DNA of 17,463 bases from an uncultured Eubacteriales bacterium. GTDB taxonomy: Bacteria > Bacillota > Clostridia > Oscillospirales > Acutalibacteraceae. Where the stretch lies: the NCBI GenBank assembly GCA_934476545.1, contig CAKSOB010000024.1, forward strand, positions 1 through 17,463, in the 5' to 3' direction. Each line of letters opens with the position of its first letter. Within the stretch, counting starts at the first letter, position 1. A program made the translations under genes and the position numbers. A model generated the notes under the pieces. It ran no database searches. It was given only the letters and a program-made list of their open reading frames with translations, and was not told the DNA's origin. This document shows, in pieces, positions 7,253 through 14,756 of the stretch.

Positions 7253-8020
7253 ATGTGTGAAATTTTAGGGTTTTCTGCAAAAAAAGAACAGCCCATTGAA
7301 CGCTATCTTCGGGAGTTCTATCAGCATAGCAAAGATCACCCGGATGGTTGGGGCTTGGCGCTCTTTCGAGAAGGGGGCTCCAAGCTCTATACAGAACCGA
7401 CGGAAGCACGATTTAGTGAGCAGTTACCGAGATTGCTGGATTCTATCGGCGTACAGAGCTGTACCTTGGCACATATCCGCAAAGCAACGGTGGGTGGAAT
7501 CAATCCCAAAAACTGTCACCCGTTCCAACGGACGGACAACAGCGGTATCGTGTGGACGTTAGTACATAACGGTACCATTTTCAGTGGACTGGAATTATTC
7601 CCCTATGAGTCTTGTCAAGAGGGAACGACTGACAGTGAACGAGTTCTATTATATCTGGTGAATCAGATGAACGAAGCGATTCAGCGGAAAGGAGCAGGAC
7701 TGCATTCCTTTGAGCGATTTAAAGTATTGGAACAGGTCGTATCGACGCTGTCTTATCGGAATAAACTAAACCTGCTGATTTATGACGGAGAGCAGCTTTA
7801 TGTCCATACCAATATGTTGGGAACACTGTTCCAAAAGCAATGGGAGGACAGCGCACTATTTTCTACCACGCCGTTAGATGCAGGCGATTGGGAGCAAGTA
7901 CCGATGACAACCGTACTTGTTTATCAGGATGGAACCCTGCGCTATAAAGGACGGGATCATCATACTGTTTATGTGGATACGCTGAATGATAGCACCATGC
8001 CGTATGATTATGAAATTTAA
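7253..8020 (+). CDS. Stand-alone class II glutamine amidotransferase
   Basis: Protein of 255 residues with an N-terminal nucleophile glutaminase domain. After Met removal the sequence starts with Cys2 (MCEILGF), the expected catalytic residue. Other visible family marks are HPDGWGLALF (about 29-38), LAHIRKATVG (about 75-84) with the glutamine-binding Arg, NCHPF, and LVHNGTI (about 103-109) with the oxyanion Asn-Gly. These fit the YafJ/EgtC-like group, which lacks an attached synthetase domain, so the acceptor of the released ammonia is unknown. The start is supported by GGAGGG nine bases upstream. It has its own promoter and a terminator downstream, hence is monocistronic. No ergothioneine genes lie nearby, so an EgtC role is not supported. 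Confidence 0.88.
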   Translation: MCEILGFSAKKEQPIERYLREFYQHSKDHPDGWGLALFREGGSKLYTEPTEARFSEQLPRLLDSIGVQSCTLAHIRKATVGGINPKNCHPFQRTDNSGIVWTLVHNGTIFSGLELFPYESCQEGTTDSERVLLYLVNQMNEAIQRKGAGLHSFERFKVLEQVVSTLSYRNKLNLLIYDGEQLYVHTNMLGTLFQKQWEDSALFSTTPLDAGDWEQVPMTTVLVYQDGTLRYKGRDHHTVYVDTLNDSTMPYDYEI

Positions 8021-8024
8021 AAGC

Positions 8025-8073
8025 AAAAAAATCATCACAGTTTTTCTCCGGGAAGAACGGTGATGATTTTTTT
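8025..8073. terminator. Bidirectional terminator between the amidotransferase and sugar kinase genes
   Basis: Arms AAAAAAATCATCAC and GTGATGATTTTTT form a long stem. It encloses an inner imperfect hairpin (GTTTTTC/GAAGAAC) and is flanked by A- and T-runs, so it can stop transcripts from both convergent genes. Confidence 0.88.
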
Positions 8074-8075
8074 CT

Positions 8076-8981
8076 TTATCCTAATTGTTTTAACACGGCG
8101 GAGATCCTATCGCCTGTGGCTAAGTCTTGGGAGAACGCAGTGGCGGCGCCGGCGGCGGTACCCAGCGTTAACGCATAAGCATAATCCTTTGTTTGCAGAT
8201 AGCCTGCTAAAAATCCGGCGACCATAGAATCCCCTGCGCCAACGGAATTGACTGTCGTTCCGTGCGGCGCACTTTGAAAATGAAGCTTTCCGAATTCATC
8301 CAGTAAAACAGCGCCATCCTTTGCCATGGATACCAAAACATTGACTGCGCCACGCTGCTGTAATTCTTTAGCGCAAGCAATGATTTCCGCTTGGTTGGAA
8401 ATCGGTTTGCCAAACAGAGCGGATAGCTCTGCTAGGTTCGGTTTAATGAGAAACGGATGGTGACGCAAGGTATGCTCTAAAAGAGAGCCGGAACTGTCTA
8501 CAATACAGCGAATATCCTTTCCGGAGCAGTGGCGCAGAATTTCCCCGTAAATATTCGGAGAAAGACCACGAGGAATACTGCCGGATAGAATTAGGGTATC
8601 TCCCGATTTTAAACGGGTTAATGTTTCGTAAAAGCGAAGTAAATCTGCTTCCGTAACTTCCGGACCTTGCCCGTTGATTTCCGTTTCGGCAATTCCTTTT
8701 AGCTTTACATTGATTCGAGAAGTGCCGGCGGAAAGGATGACAAACGCAGAATCGATTCCCAGTGGGGCAAGACTTTCTGCAATGGCTTCTCCGGTAAAAC
8801 CGGCGCAAAATCCCAATGCCACAGAGTCCAAAGAGAGTGCTTTTAAAACACGAGAAACATTGATGCCTTTTCCGCCAAAAAAGATTGCTTCCGAAACGGA
8901 ACGGTTGGTTTCGCCCAATCGGAATTGCTCCAGTTCCATTACATAGTCAATGGCAGGATTACAAGTAACAGTGTAAATCAT
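8076..8981 (-). CDS. fruK: PfkB-family sugar kinase, probably 1-phosphofructokinase
   Basis: Ribokinase-fold kinase of 301 residues that probably phosphorylates fructose-1-phosphate to fructose-1,6-bisphosphate. The opening MIYTVTCNPAIDYVMEL, GETNRS and GGKGINVSRVL (36-46, sugar-phosphate-binding) match the FruK/LacC branch. SGSIPRG (about 133-139) and KPNLAEL (180-186) follow. The ATP/anion-hole motif GAGDSMVAGF lies at 248-257 with the catalytic base Asp251. The ATG at 8981 follows AAAGGAG. A 16-base gap separates it from the upstream unknown gene, so they form an operon. No PTS fructose transporter or FruR lies in the window, which leaves tagatose-6-phosphate kinase (LacC) as an alternative. 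Confidence 0.83.
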   Translation of the reverse strand: MIYTVTCNPAIDYVMELEQFRLGETNRSVSEAIFFGGKGINVSRVLKALSLDSVALGFCAGFTGEAIAESLAPLGIDSAFVILSAGTSRINVKLKGIAETEINGQGPEVTEADLLRFYETLTRLKSGDTLILSGSIPRGLSPNIYGEILRHCSGKDIRCIVDSSGSLLEHTLRHHPFLIKPNLAELSALFGKPISNQAEIIACAKELQQRGAVNVLVSMAKDGAVLLDEFGKLHFQSAPHGTTVNSVGAGDSMVAGFLAGYLQTKDYAYALTLGTAAGAATAFSQDLATGDRISAVLKQLG

Positions 8982-8997
8982 AGCGATTCTCCTTTTT

Positions 8998-9396
8998 TTA
9001 AGAAAGCAATGTCAAGCGATTGCTCGGGAGTGTTTTTAAGCATTCCAAGAAGTGATCTGTTTCTTGCAATGCTTCTTGCAGTAACTCGATTTGTTCCGAA
9101 GGGGAGAGCGGTTCCGATTGTTGGGCAGTTAACCGATTGGTTACGAATTTCATGGACAGAAGGCAAGCAGAAAGCTGTTCCAGTGCGGCTTTTTCTTCTT
9201 GCGAAAGATGGAGTCCACTGCAAAGCTGTCCCAGAAAAATGGTTAATTCTCGAATTTGGTCTGCGATAATCAAAATGCCAAAGGAGGAATGTGGTGTTTC
9301 TAGTTGCGTTTCCAAGAGGGAAGTCAACAGGCTCTGCAATTTTTTCGCAGATAATTCGGTCATGTAATAGCTTTCGTCCCAATGTGTCTGGTTCAT
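8998..9396 (-). CDS. Hypothetical protein, 132 residues, co-operonic with the PfkB kinase
   Basis: I do not recognise this family. It is a soluble, acidic and mostly helical-looking protein, with no signal peptide, membrane segment or known metal-binding motif. Leucine-rich amphipathic stretches lie at about 15-30, 43-60 and 65-85 (KAALEQLSACLLSMKFV). A Glu/Gln-rich run at about 98-115 (SPSEQIELLQEALQETDHFL) could be a coiled-coil or four-helix bundle. The ATG at 9396 has AAAGGAG nine bases upstream and a promoter at 9423-9451, which supports real expression. A longer reading in another frame (8978-9451) lacks these signals. Being first in an operon with the kinase suggests a linked but unknown role. 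Confidence 0.75.
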   Translation of the reverse strand: MNQTHWDESYYMTELSAKKLQSLLTSLLETQLETPHSSFGILIIADQIRELTIFLGQLCSGLHLSQEEKAALEQLSACLLSMKFVTNRLTAQQSEPLSPSEQIELLQEALQETDHFLECLKTLPSNRLTLLS

Positions 9397-9422
9397 GTTG
9401 TGTCACTCCTTTTTCTGTGTTC

Positions 9423-9451
9423 AATGTACCATATTTTCGGGGTGCTTGCAA
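9423..9451 (-). promoter_or_regulatory. Promoter of the unknown gene-kinase operon
   Basis: On the minus strand: -35 TTGCAA (9451-9446), 17-base spacer, -10 TACATT (9428-9423) with an extended TGG before the -10. The -35 hexamer is palindromic and is the same six bases used by the divergent promoter. Confidence 0.68.
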
Positions 9452-9474
9452 TAGAGAATCGGGTGTTGTATGAT
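9446..9474 (+). promoter_or_regulatory. Promoter of the TfoX-domain gene
   Basis: -35 TTGCAA (9446-9451), 17-base spacer, -10 TATGAT (9469-9474). The -35 is shared, base for base, with the divergent promoter on the minus strand. Confidence 0.68.
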
Positions 9475-9519
9475 AAAAGGCAGAAAAGCCGATGAACGAA
9501 AGAAATGAGAGGGAATTTT

Positions 9520-9840
9520 ATGGCATCAAGCAAGGCGCAATTACAGTATCTTTTAGACCAGCTTTCCGATTTGGAGGAGATTACTTACCGCCCTATGATG
9601 GGAGAATACCTTCTTTATTTCCGAGGGAAATTGGTGGCAGGCATCTATGATGATCGGTTGCTGGTAAAACCCACCCCAATGGCAAAACAGTTGTTGCCCA
9701 ATGCACCGATGGAACCGCCTTATCCCGGCGCAAAGGAGATGCTTCTGGTGGAAGAAATTGACGATAAGCCCTTTTTGGCAAAGCTGATACAGATTCTCTA
9801 TGAAGAATTACCGGAGCCGAAAAAGAAAGCAAAGAAATAA
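9520..9840 (+). CDS. TfoX N-terminal domain protein
   Basis: Protein of 106 residues resembling the N-terminal domain of TfoX/Sxy. It starts MASSKAQLQYLLDQLSDLEE, then ITYRPMMGEYLLYFRGKLVAGIYDDRLLVKP (split here as RPMMGEY, GKLVAGIYDDRL), the conserved beta-rich core with the MxGEYxLY turn. It ends in a lysine-rich tail (PEPKKKAKK). The C-terminal domain of the proteobacterial competence activator is absent, as is common for Firmicute members, so a competence role is not implied. I start at 9520 because GAGAGGG ends six bases upstream; an in-frame ATG at 9505 lacks a ribosome site. Function of this short form is unknown. Confidence 0.85.
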   Translation: MASSKAQLQYLLDQLSDLEEITYRPMMGEYLLYFRGKLVAGIYDDRLLVKPTPMAKQLLPNAPMEPPYPGAKEMLLVEEIDDKPFLAKLIQILYEELPEPKKKAKK

Positions 9841-9845
9841 AAGAA

Positions 9846-9885
9846 CCCCTGTTTTTCACAGCGTGTGAGAAACAGGGGGCTTTTT
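9846..9885. terminator. Terminator after the TfoX-domain gene
   Basis: Stem CCCCTGTTTTTCACA with TGTGAGAAACAGGGG, loop GCG, then CTTTTTA. It works well on the plus strand. On the minus strand the T-run is weaker, but it probably also ends the convergent traX-like gene, whose stop lies at 9884. Confidence 0.88.
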
Positions 9886-10687
9886 ATGCTGTCAGATAAA
9901 AAATTCCGCTGAGAATCAGTAAGTGTGCCGGATAGAAGAGATAGAAGCCATATTGCATCCATTTGTTTTTTCGTCCCGGTTTTCCATTGTAGCAACTCGT
10001 TAGGAGAATCGCAATAAATTGGAACGCACCTTCTAAAAGAGCGGTGGTCACAGAAAGATGGGATACGGTCACTCGGAGAACCCCATATAAAAGCAATGAG
10101 CCGACTGGCGGCATCAATGACGCAGTAAGATAGAACAGCGTTCCCGATTGCGTTCGGCTAGAACGAATGACATGGCTTTCATAAAAAGCAAGAATTAGCG
10201 GAATGCCAAGGAACGCATATTCGCACCGGATTTGATAGGAGAGAACCGTAAATCCGGCAACAACAAGCAACCCCAAAAGATGTCCTATTGTTCGATAGCG
10301 AGAGCGAAGCTGTTCTAAACAAATTAACGATAACAATCCAAGGGATAGTACCGCAAGCGAATTGAGCCGAGAGAACAGCACTGCGGGAGTTTGCCATAAC
10401 ATCGCCAAAGGCTGATGCGTGATGCCCAACAGCAGCATCTCATAGGGGATTTGTGAGAGAACCGCCAATCCTGCTAACCTACCCAAGTACCGCCATCGGT
10501 TATGGGTATAGCGAAATCCGTTTGCGATGAGAAAGCAATAAATTGGAAATGCCAGTCGCCCAAACAAAGACCAAGCAGATTGGTCTGCGAAAAACAACGC
10601 ACCTACATGGTCGCACACCATAGAGAGCATGGCGATCCATTTTAGCCATAGCGCATTGATCGGGGAACGATTTGTAAGCGCAGCCAT
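9884..10687 (-). CDS. TraX-family integral membrane protein
   Basis: Multi-pass membrane protein of 267 residues. The N-terminal LKWIAMLSMVCDHVGALFF with the Asp-His pair, followed by FGRLAFPIYCFLIANGFRYT and the RLAGLAVLSQIPYE segment, is the TraX/acyltransferase-like signature. I count about eight hydrophobic stretches, spread to the C-terminus (FYLFYPAHLLILSGIFYL, with the family's YPxHL motif). TraX of the F plasmid acetylates pilin, but chromosomal Firmicute members have no known substrate and there are no conjugation genes here. The ATG at 10687 lies three bases after the ttcA-like stop with only a weak GGAACGG site, so translation is probably coupled. The stop falls within the shared terminator stem. 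Confidence 0.86.
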   Translation of the reverse strand: MAALTNRSPINALWLKWIAMLSMVCDHVGALFFADQSAWSLFGRLAFPIYCFLIANGFRYTHNRWRYLGRLAGLAVLSQIPYEMLLLGITHQPLAMLWQTPAVLFSRLNSLAVLSLGLLSLICLEQLRSRYRTIGHLLGLLVVAGFTVLSYQIRCEYAFLGIPLILAFYESHVIRSSRTQSGTLFYLTASLMPPVGSLLLYGVLRVTVSHLSVTTALLEGAFQFIAILLTSCYNGKPGRKNKWMQYGFYLFYPAHLLILSGIFYLTA

Positions 10688-10690
10688 GGA

Positions 10691-11509
10691 TTAGTACCGT
10701 TCCAAGAAGGAATGAACGTCATCGCTGTCGGACTTGCGATAGCCAATGATAGTTTCCAGATTGACGTTATGCACGCTGGCAAAAATATTTTTATCAATGT
10801 TTGGAGAATCCTGCTTTAATTCTTTAATCAATTTTTTTACAAATTGGCGCTTGGAATCGGATTGCATTTCCGCATTGGCTGTAAAGTGACAAGCGCATTG
10901 CAAAAAGGTAAGGTTGTTGTAATTTTTCCAACTGATGATCTGTTCTTCCTTTACCAAGTACAGCGGGCGAATCAATTCCATACCGGGGAAGTTGGTGCTG
11001 TGCAGCTTGGGCATCATGGTTTTGTATTCACCGGCGTACAGTGTACTCATAAGAATGGTTTCCACCACATCGTCAAAGTGGTGTCCCAAAGCGATTTTAT
11101 TACAGCCTAAAGATTTGGCGAACTTATACAGGTATCCCCGCCGCATTCTTGCGCAAAGATAACAAGGACTTTGTTCGATATGATCCACTACGTCGAAAAT
11201 CGGCGCATCAAAAATTTGCAGTGGGATTTGCAGCAGCTCTGCATTTCGTTCAATCTGTTGTCGGTTTTCCGGAGCATAACCGGGGTCCATTACAATGTAT
11301 TTGACCGTAAATGCAAAATCGCTGTATTTTTGCAAATGCTGCATACATTTCGCCAACAGCATGGAATCCTTGCCGCCGGAAATGCACACGGCTACCACGT
11401 CGCCTTCGGAGAGAAGCCGGTAGTCTTTGATTCCGCCGATGAAGCGATTCCAAATGGTTTTGCGATATTTTTTGATAATGCTTCGTTCTACTTCTAGATG
11501 TTTTTCCAT
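10691..11509 (-). CDS. ttcA: TtcA-like tRNA 2-thiocytidine biosynthesis protein (PP-loop ATPase)
   Basis: Adenylating thiolase of 272 residues, probably modifying cytidine-32 of tRNA. The PP-loop SGGKDS lies at 44-49. A CxxC pair (C116, C119 in PCYLCARMRRG) and a third cysteine (C205 or C207 in LQCAC) would ligate the [4Fe-4S] cluster used by TtcA. GHHFDDVVET (142-151) is the usual second ATP-contact segment. The start at 11509 has AAAGGAG upstream; a further in-frame ATG at 11578 would overlap the promoter -35. Related clostridial PP-loop proteins are sometimes only distantly TtcA, so the exact tRNA base is inferred. It is the first gene of a two-gene operon with the TraX-like gene. Confidence 0.85.
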   Translation of the reverse strand: MEKHLEVERSIIKKYRKTIWNRFIGGIKDYRLLSEGDVVAVCISGGKDSMLLAKCMQHLQKYSDFAFTVKYIVMDPGYAPENRQQIERNAELLQIPLQIFDAPIFDVVDHIEQSPCYLCARMRRGYLYKFAKSLGCNKIALGHHFDDVVETILMSTLYAGEYKTMMPKLHSTNFPGMELIRPLYLVKEEQIISWKNYNNLTFLQCACHFTANAEMQSDSKRQFVKKLIKELKQDSPNIDKNIFASVHNVNLETIIGYRKSDSDDVHSFLERY

Positions 11510-11549
11510 GGGAACGCTCCTTTTGACTGTAAAAGTAAATTGCTTTTTT

Positions 11550-11578
11550 ATTTTACAGGATTTTAAGACGGGATACAA
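11550..11578 (-). promoter_or_regulatory. Promoter of the ttcA-traX operon
   Basis: On the minus strand: TTGTAT (11578-11573), 17-base spacer, TAAAAT (11555-11550). It is divergent from the copper promoter, with about 40 bases between the two -35 elements. Confidence 0.6.
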
Positions 11579-11618
11579 GTAAAAAGACGGGAAATTTTCT
11601 GTTTCGTTACAATATCTA

Positions 11619-11648
11619 TTGACAAAATAGGTGTTCTTGCAGTATAGT
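11619..11648 (+). promoter_or_regulatory. Promoter of the copper operon
   Basis: Consensus -35 TTGACA (11619-11624), 18-base spacer, -10 TATAGT (11643-11648). The CsoR-type operator starts 12 bases after the -10, so bound repressor would block initiation or early elongation. Confidence 0.82.
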
Positions 11649-11660
11649 AAAAGAGAACCC

Positions 11661-11682
11661 TACCCCCACTGGGGAAGGGGTA
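11661..11682 (+). promoter_or_regulatory. CsoR-type copper operator
   Basis: G/C-tract pseudo-palindrome: TACCCC at 11661-11666 and GGGGTA at 11677-11682 are exact inverted repeats, with an inner CCCC-ACT-GGGG. This is the form of known CsoR sites (TACCCC...GGGGTA). csoR is the last gene of the same operon, so autoregulation by Cu(I) is well supported by context. Confidence 0.82.
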
Positions 11683-11699
11683 CAGGAGGTGAATCGATT

Positions 11700-14327
11700 T
11701 TGAAAGAACGATTTCAGGTAACCGGGATGAGCTGTGCCGCTTGTTCTTCTAAGGTAGAGCGAACGGTAAATCATCTGAACGGTGTTCAAAAGGCGGAGGT
11801 CAACCTGTTGGCAAACGCCATGACGGTAGAATACAATGAAACCGTCATTACGGAAGCAGAAATCATGCAGGCGGTAGAGCGTATCGGCTATGGCGCTGTA
11901 CCCGCAAATGGAAATTCGGCAGCAAAACCGGCATCGGATGCCCGAGGCGGGGCAGTGAAAACCGCCGAAAAAGAATCGAAATCCATGCGGAATCGACTGA
12001 TTTGGTCTTTTGTATTTTTGATTCCTTTAATGTATGTGTCCATGCACCATATGCTGTGGGAGTGGTTCCATATTCCGGTGCCGCCCTTTATCACTGCATG
12101 GTTCCACGGACCGGAAAATGCACTGACCTTTGCATTTACACAGTTGCTTTTGGTTGCGCCGATTTTGTACTTGAACCGAAAGTATTTTGAAAACGGATTC
12201 CGCTCGCTTGTGCGGCTGTCCCCCAACATGGATACCCTGATTGCCGTAGGTGCCTCGGCTTCCGTCATATATGGTGTCTATGCCATTTATGCCATTGGCA
12301 TTGGAATGGGGCATGGCGATTGGGAAGCGGTTTCCGCCCATTCTATGGATCTTTATTTTGAATCGGCAGGTACGATTTTAACGCTGATCACCTTGGGAAA
12401 ATACTTGGAAACACGTTCCAAGGGAAAAACCACCGAAGCCATTACCAAGCTGATGGATTTGGCGCCGAAAACCGCAATGGTTTTGCAAGGGGAGCAAGAA
12501 GTGGAGGTTCCCATTGAATCGGTCAAGGTGGGGGACATTGTGGTTGTCCGCACAGGACAGAGCATTCCCGTAGACGGCGTTGTGGTGCAGGGAAGCGCCT
12601 CTGTGGATCAATCTGCCATTACAGGAGAAAGCATTCCCGTAGAAAAGCAGGCGGGAGATCCCGTTACCGGCGCTACCATGAACCAATCCGGCTACTTGCA
12701 GATTCGGGCAGAGAAGGTAGGCGGTGACACCACGCTGTCCCAGATTATTCAGTTGGTGGAGGATGCCAGTGCATCCAAAGCACCGATTGCCCGTCTGGCA
12801 GATAAAATCAGCGGTATTTTTGTTCCGGTAGTTATGTCCATTGCCGTTATTGCAACCATTGTTTGGCTGATTCTCGGCTATTCCTTTTCCTTTGCATTGT
12901 CTATTGGCATTGCGGTGTTGGTTATTTCCTGCCCTTGCGCCTTGGGATTGGCAACACCGGTGGCAATTATGGTGGGTACCGGAAAGGGTGCCTCCAACGG
13001 TATTTTAATCAAATCTTCGGAATCCTTGGAAACTGCCCACAGCATCCAAACCGTAGTTTTAGATAAGACCGGTACCATCACCGAAGGAAAAATGCGGGTA
13101 ACCGATGTGATTCACACCGACCGCATGACAAAGGAGCAGTTTTTGGAGATTGCCGCTTCTTTGGAAGTTGGCTCGGAACACCCCTTGGCAGATGCGGTAA
13201 CAGCCTATGCGAAAGAACAGCAAATCGCACCGGAGGCAATGGCGTTCTTCCGTTCTATTCCGGGACGTGGTGTAACAGGAAAACAAGACGGCCATACCTT
13301 CTTGGCAGGTAATTTGCAGATGATGCAGGAGCATCAGATCGACACCGCTCATGCTTTGGAGTTTGCCAATCGTTTGGCAGATCAAGGAAAAACAGCACTC
13401 TATTTTGCAGAGGAGAACCATTTCATCGGTATGATCGGTGTAGCGGATACCATCAAGCCTTCCAGTAAAGCGGCAATTCAATCTCTCAAGAAAATGGGCA
13501 TTTCCGTGGTCATGCTGACCGGTGATAACAAACGAACCGCACAGGCAATTTGTCAACAGCTTCAGGTGGATCGTGTTGTCGCAGAAGTGTTGCCCCAAGA
13601 GAAGGAACAGGAAATTCGCAAGCTGCAAGAGAGTGGTCAGCGTGTTGCCATGGTCGGTGACGGTATCAACGATGCGCCGGCATTGATGCGGGCAGACGTG
13701 GGCATCGCTATCGGCGCCGGAACAGATATTGCCATCGAATCTGCCGATATCGTTTTGATGAAGAGTACGTTACAGGATGTTGTAACGGCAATTCAGCTCA
13801 GTAAGGCAGTTATGCGAAATATTAAAGAAAACCTGTTCTGGGCATTTTTCTACAATGCTTGTGGAATTCCACTGGCAGCAGGCGTGTTCTTTGGGCTGTT
13901 TGAATGGAAACTGAATCCGATGTTTGCGGCAGCCGCCATGAGCTGCAGTTCCGTTTGTGTGGTGCTGAACGCACTGCGCTTAAAGCTGTTCCGTCCAAAG
14001 TTATTGGTAGAGCAGAATACAGCGGCAGCATCCATGGAGCAAACCGCAACAGAAACTACGTTTTATGAAGAAAGAAATCAATCAAATATAAAGGAGAATC
14101 TTACAATGACAAAGACAATGACAATCGAAGGTATGAGCTGCAACCACTGCAAAATGGCAGTAGAGCGTGCGCTGAAAAAGGTAGAAGGTGTAACCGATGC
14201 GGTTGTGGATTTGACAGCAAAGCAAGCAGAGATTCAGCTTTCTCAACCGGTAGCGGATGAGGTGCTGATGAATGCCGTAAACGAGGAAGGCTTTACCGCA
14301 GTTCGTGTGGATGGTAAAGACGCATGA
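11700..14327 (+). CDS. copA: Copper-exporting P-type ATPase CopA with C-terminal CopZ-like domain
   Basis: P1B-type ATPase pumping Cu(I) out of the cell, 875 residues. The TTG at 11700 is chosen because AGGAGGTG lies just upstream and the HMA domain begins at once (GMSCAAC, CxxC at 12-15). Then come membrane segments, the actuator TGES (308-311), CPC (411-413), the phosphorylated Asp455 in DKTGT, the SEHPL motif (His494), TGDNK and GDGIND (653-658). The last helices carry YNACGIP and AMSCSSVCVVLNALRLK, the YN and MxxSS signature of Cu(I) pumps. After a hydrophilic tail (about 745-800) the frame continues through a ribosome-site-like linker into a second HMA domain (803-875), unusual for CopA. 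The stop overlaps the csoR start as ATGA. Confidence 0.95.
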   Translation: MKERFQVTGMSCAACSSKVERTVNHLNGVQKAEVNLLANAMTVEYNETVITEAEIMQAVERIGYGAVPANGNSAAKPASDARGGAVKTAEKESKSMRNRLIWSFVFLIPLMYVSMHHMLWEWFHIPVPPFITAWFHGPENALTFAFTQLLLVAPILYLNRKYFENGFRSLVRLSPNMDTLIAVGASASVIYGVYAIYAIGIGMGHGDWEAVSAHSMDLYFESAGTILTLITLGKYLETRSKGKTTEAITKLMDLAPKTAMVLQGEQEVEVPIESVKVGDIVVVRTGQSIPVDGVVVQGSASVDQSAITGESIPVEKQAGDPVTGATMNQSGYLQIRAEKVGGDTTLSQIIQLVEDASASKAPIARLADKISGIFVPVVMSIAVIATIVWLILGYSFSFALSIGIAVLVISCPCALGLATPVAIMVGTGKGASNGILIKSSESLETAHSIQTVVLDKTGTITEGKMRVTDVIHTDRMTKEQFLEIAASLEVGSEHPLADAVTAYAKEQQIAPEAMAFFRSIPGRGVTGKQDGHTFLAGNLQMMQEHQIDTAHALEFANRLADQGKTALYFAEENHFIGMIGVADTIKPSSKAAIQSLKKMGISVVMLTGDNKRTAQAICQQLQVDRVVAEVLPQEKEQEIRKLQESGQRVAMVGDGINDAPALMRADVGIAIGAGTDIAIESADIVLMKSTLQDVVTAIQLSKAVMRNIKENLFWAFFYNACGIPLAAGVFFGLFEWKLNPMFAAAAMSCSSVCVVLNALRLKLFRPKLLVEQNTAAASMEQTATETTFYEERNQSNIKENLTMTKTMTIEGMSCNHCKMAVERALKKVEGVTDAVVDLTAKQAEIQLSQPVADEVLMNAVNEEGFTAVRVDGKDA
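14106..14327 (+). CDS. copZ: Internal CopZ-like copper chaperone reading within the copA frame
   Basis: Alternative 73-residue product in the same frame as copA. It starts MTKTMTIEGMSCNHC, with the Cu-binding CxxC at 12-15, and has the full HMA length. An AAAGGAG site (14090-14096) precedes the ATG by nine bases, exactly as for a separate gene. The sequence just before it looks intergenic rather than like a protein linker. It may therefore be made both as the C-terminal domain of CopA and as a free chaperone that delivers Cu(I) to CopA. Free CopZ is the norm in Firmicutes, usually from a separate gene. Independent translation is inference from the ribosome site. Confidence 0.65.
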   Translation: MTKTMTIEGMSCNHCKMAVERALKKVEGVTDAVVDLTAKQAEIQLSQPVADEVLMNAVNEEGFTAVRVDGKDA

Positions 14328-14596
14328 CGAAAGATAAAGGAGCTGTAGAACAGCTGCTGAAAACAGCACGGGGACAGTTGGACGGTGTGCTTCGGATGAT
14401 TGAGGAAGACCGATACTGTATTGATGTTTCCAATCAGCTTTTAGCAGTGCAAGCGCTTTTACGAAAAGCCAATAAAGAACTCATCGCTTCTCACTTAAAT
14501 TGCTGTGTGCGCAGCGCATTCACACATGGCAGTGAAGCAGAGCAAGAACAGAAGCTGGAAGAAATTATGATGATCTTAGATAAAATGGCAAAATAA
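14324..14596 (+). CDS. csoR: Copper-sensing transcriptional repressor CsoR
   Basis: All-helical repressor of 90 residues (DUF156/CsoR-RcnR-FrmR family). The Cu(I) ligands of CsoR are present with correct spacing: Cys32, His57 (25 residues later) and Cys61 (four residues after the His), matching the C-H-C set of Mycobacterium tuberculosis CsoR. An extra Cys60 sits next to the last ligand. The FrmR/RcnR alternatives have different ligands, so copper is the supported metal. It is translated from an ATG overlapping the copA stop by four bases. It should repress its own operon through the operator at 11661-11682. It is the last gene before a strong terminator. Confidence 0.94.
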   Translation: MTKDKGAVEQLLKTARGQLDGVLRMIEEDRYCIDVSNQLLAVQALLRKANKELIASHLNCCVRSAFTHGSEAEQEQKLEEIMMILDKMAK

Positions 14597-14602
14597 CAGG
14601 GT

Positions 14603-14637
14603 AAAAAAGTCTTTCCCCACCGGAAAGGCTTTTTTTT
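14603..14637 (+). terminator. Terminator of the copper operon
   Basis: Arms AAAAAAGTCTTTCC and GGAAAGGCTTTTTTT, loop CCACC, with a T-run. It lies directly after csoR and before the pyrE promoter. Confidence 0.9.
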
Positions 14638-14705
14638 GCCCGAGATGATACAAGAGAGAAAAAAATAAAATTCTGTCGGTTTCTAGTGCATTTTATGCAG
14701 ATTCG

Positions 14706-14714
14706 TGCTATAAT
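14706..14714 (+). promoter_or_regulatory. Extended -10 promoter of pyrE-radC
   Basis: Perfect TATAAT (14709-14714) preceded by TGC, an extended -10. No convincing -35 stands 16-18 bases upstream. No PyrR-type attenuator was seen in the 43-base leader. Confidence 0.62.
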
Positions 14715-14756
14715 GGACAAAACAACCGAAAAAATTCATGTTGGAGGTTTTACGAG

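Noticed and set aside
8978..9451. 157-codon frame overlapping the unknown protein gene in another frame
   Set aside because: Its start lies at the promoter -35, and it has no ribosome site; the 132-residue frame has both promoter and ribosome site.
9520..9840. Natural-competence regulator (full TfoX/Sxy)
   Set aside because: Only the N-terminal domain is present and no competence gene lies nearby.
9884..10687. Conjugative element suggested by the TraX-like protein
   Set aside because: No other transfer, relaxase or integrase gene is present, and TraX-family proteins are common on Firmicute chromosomes outside plasmids.
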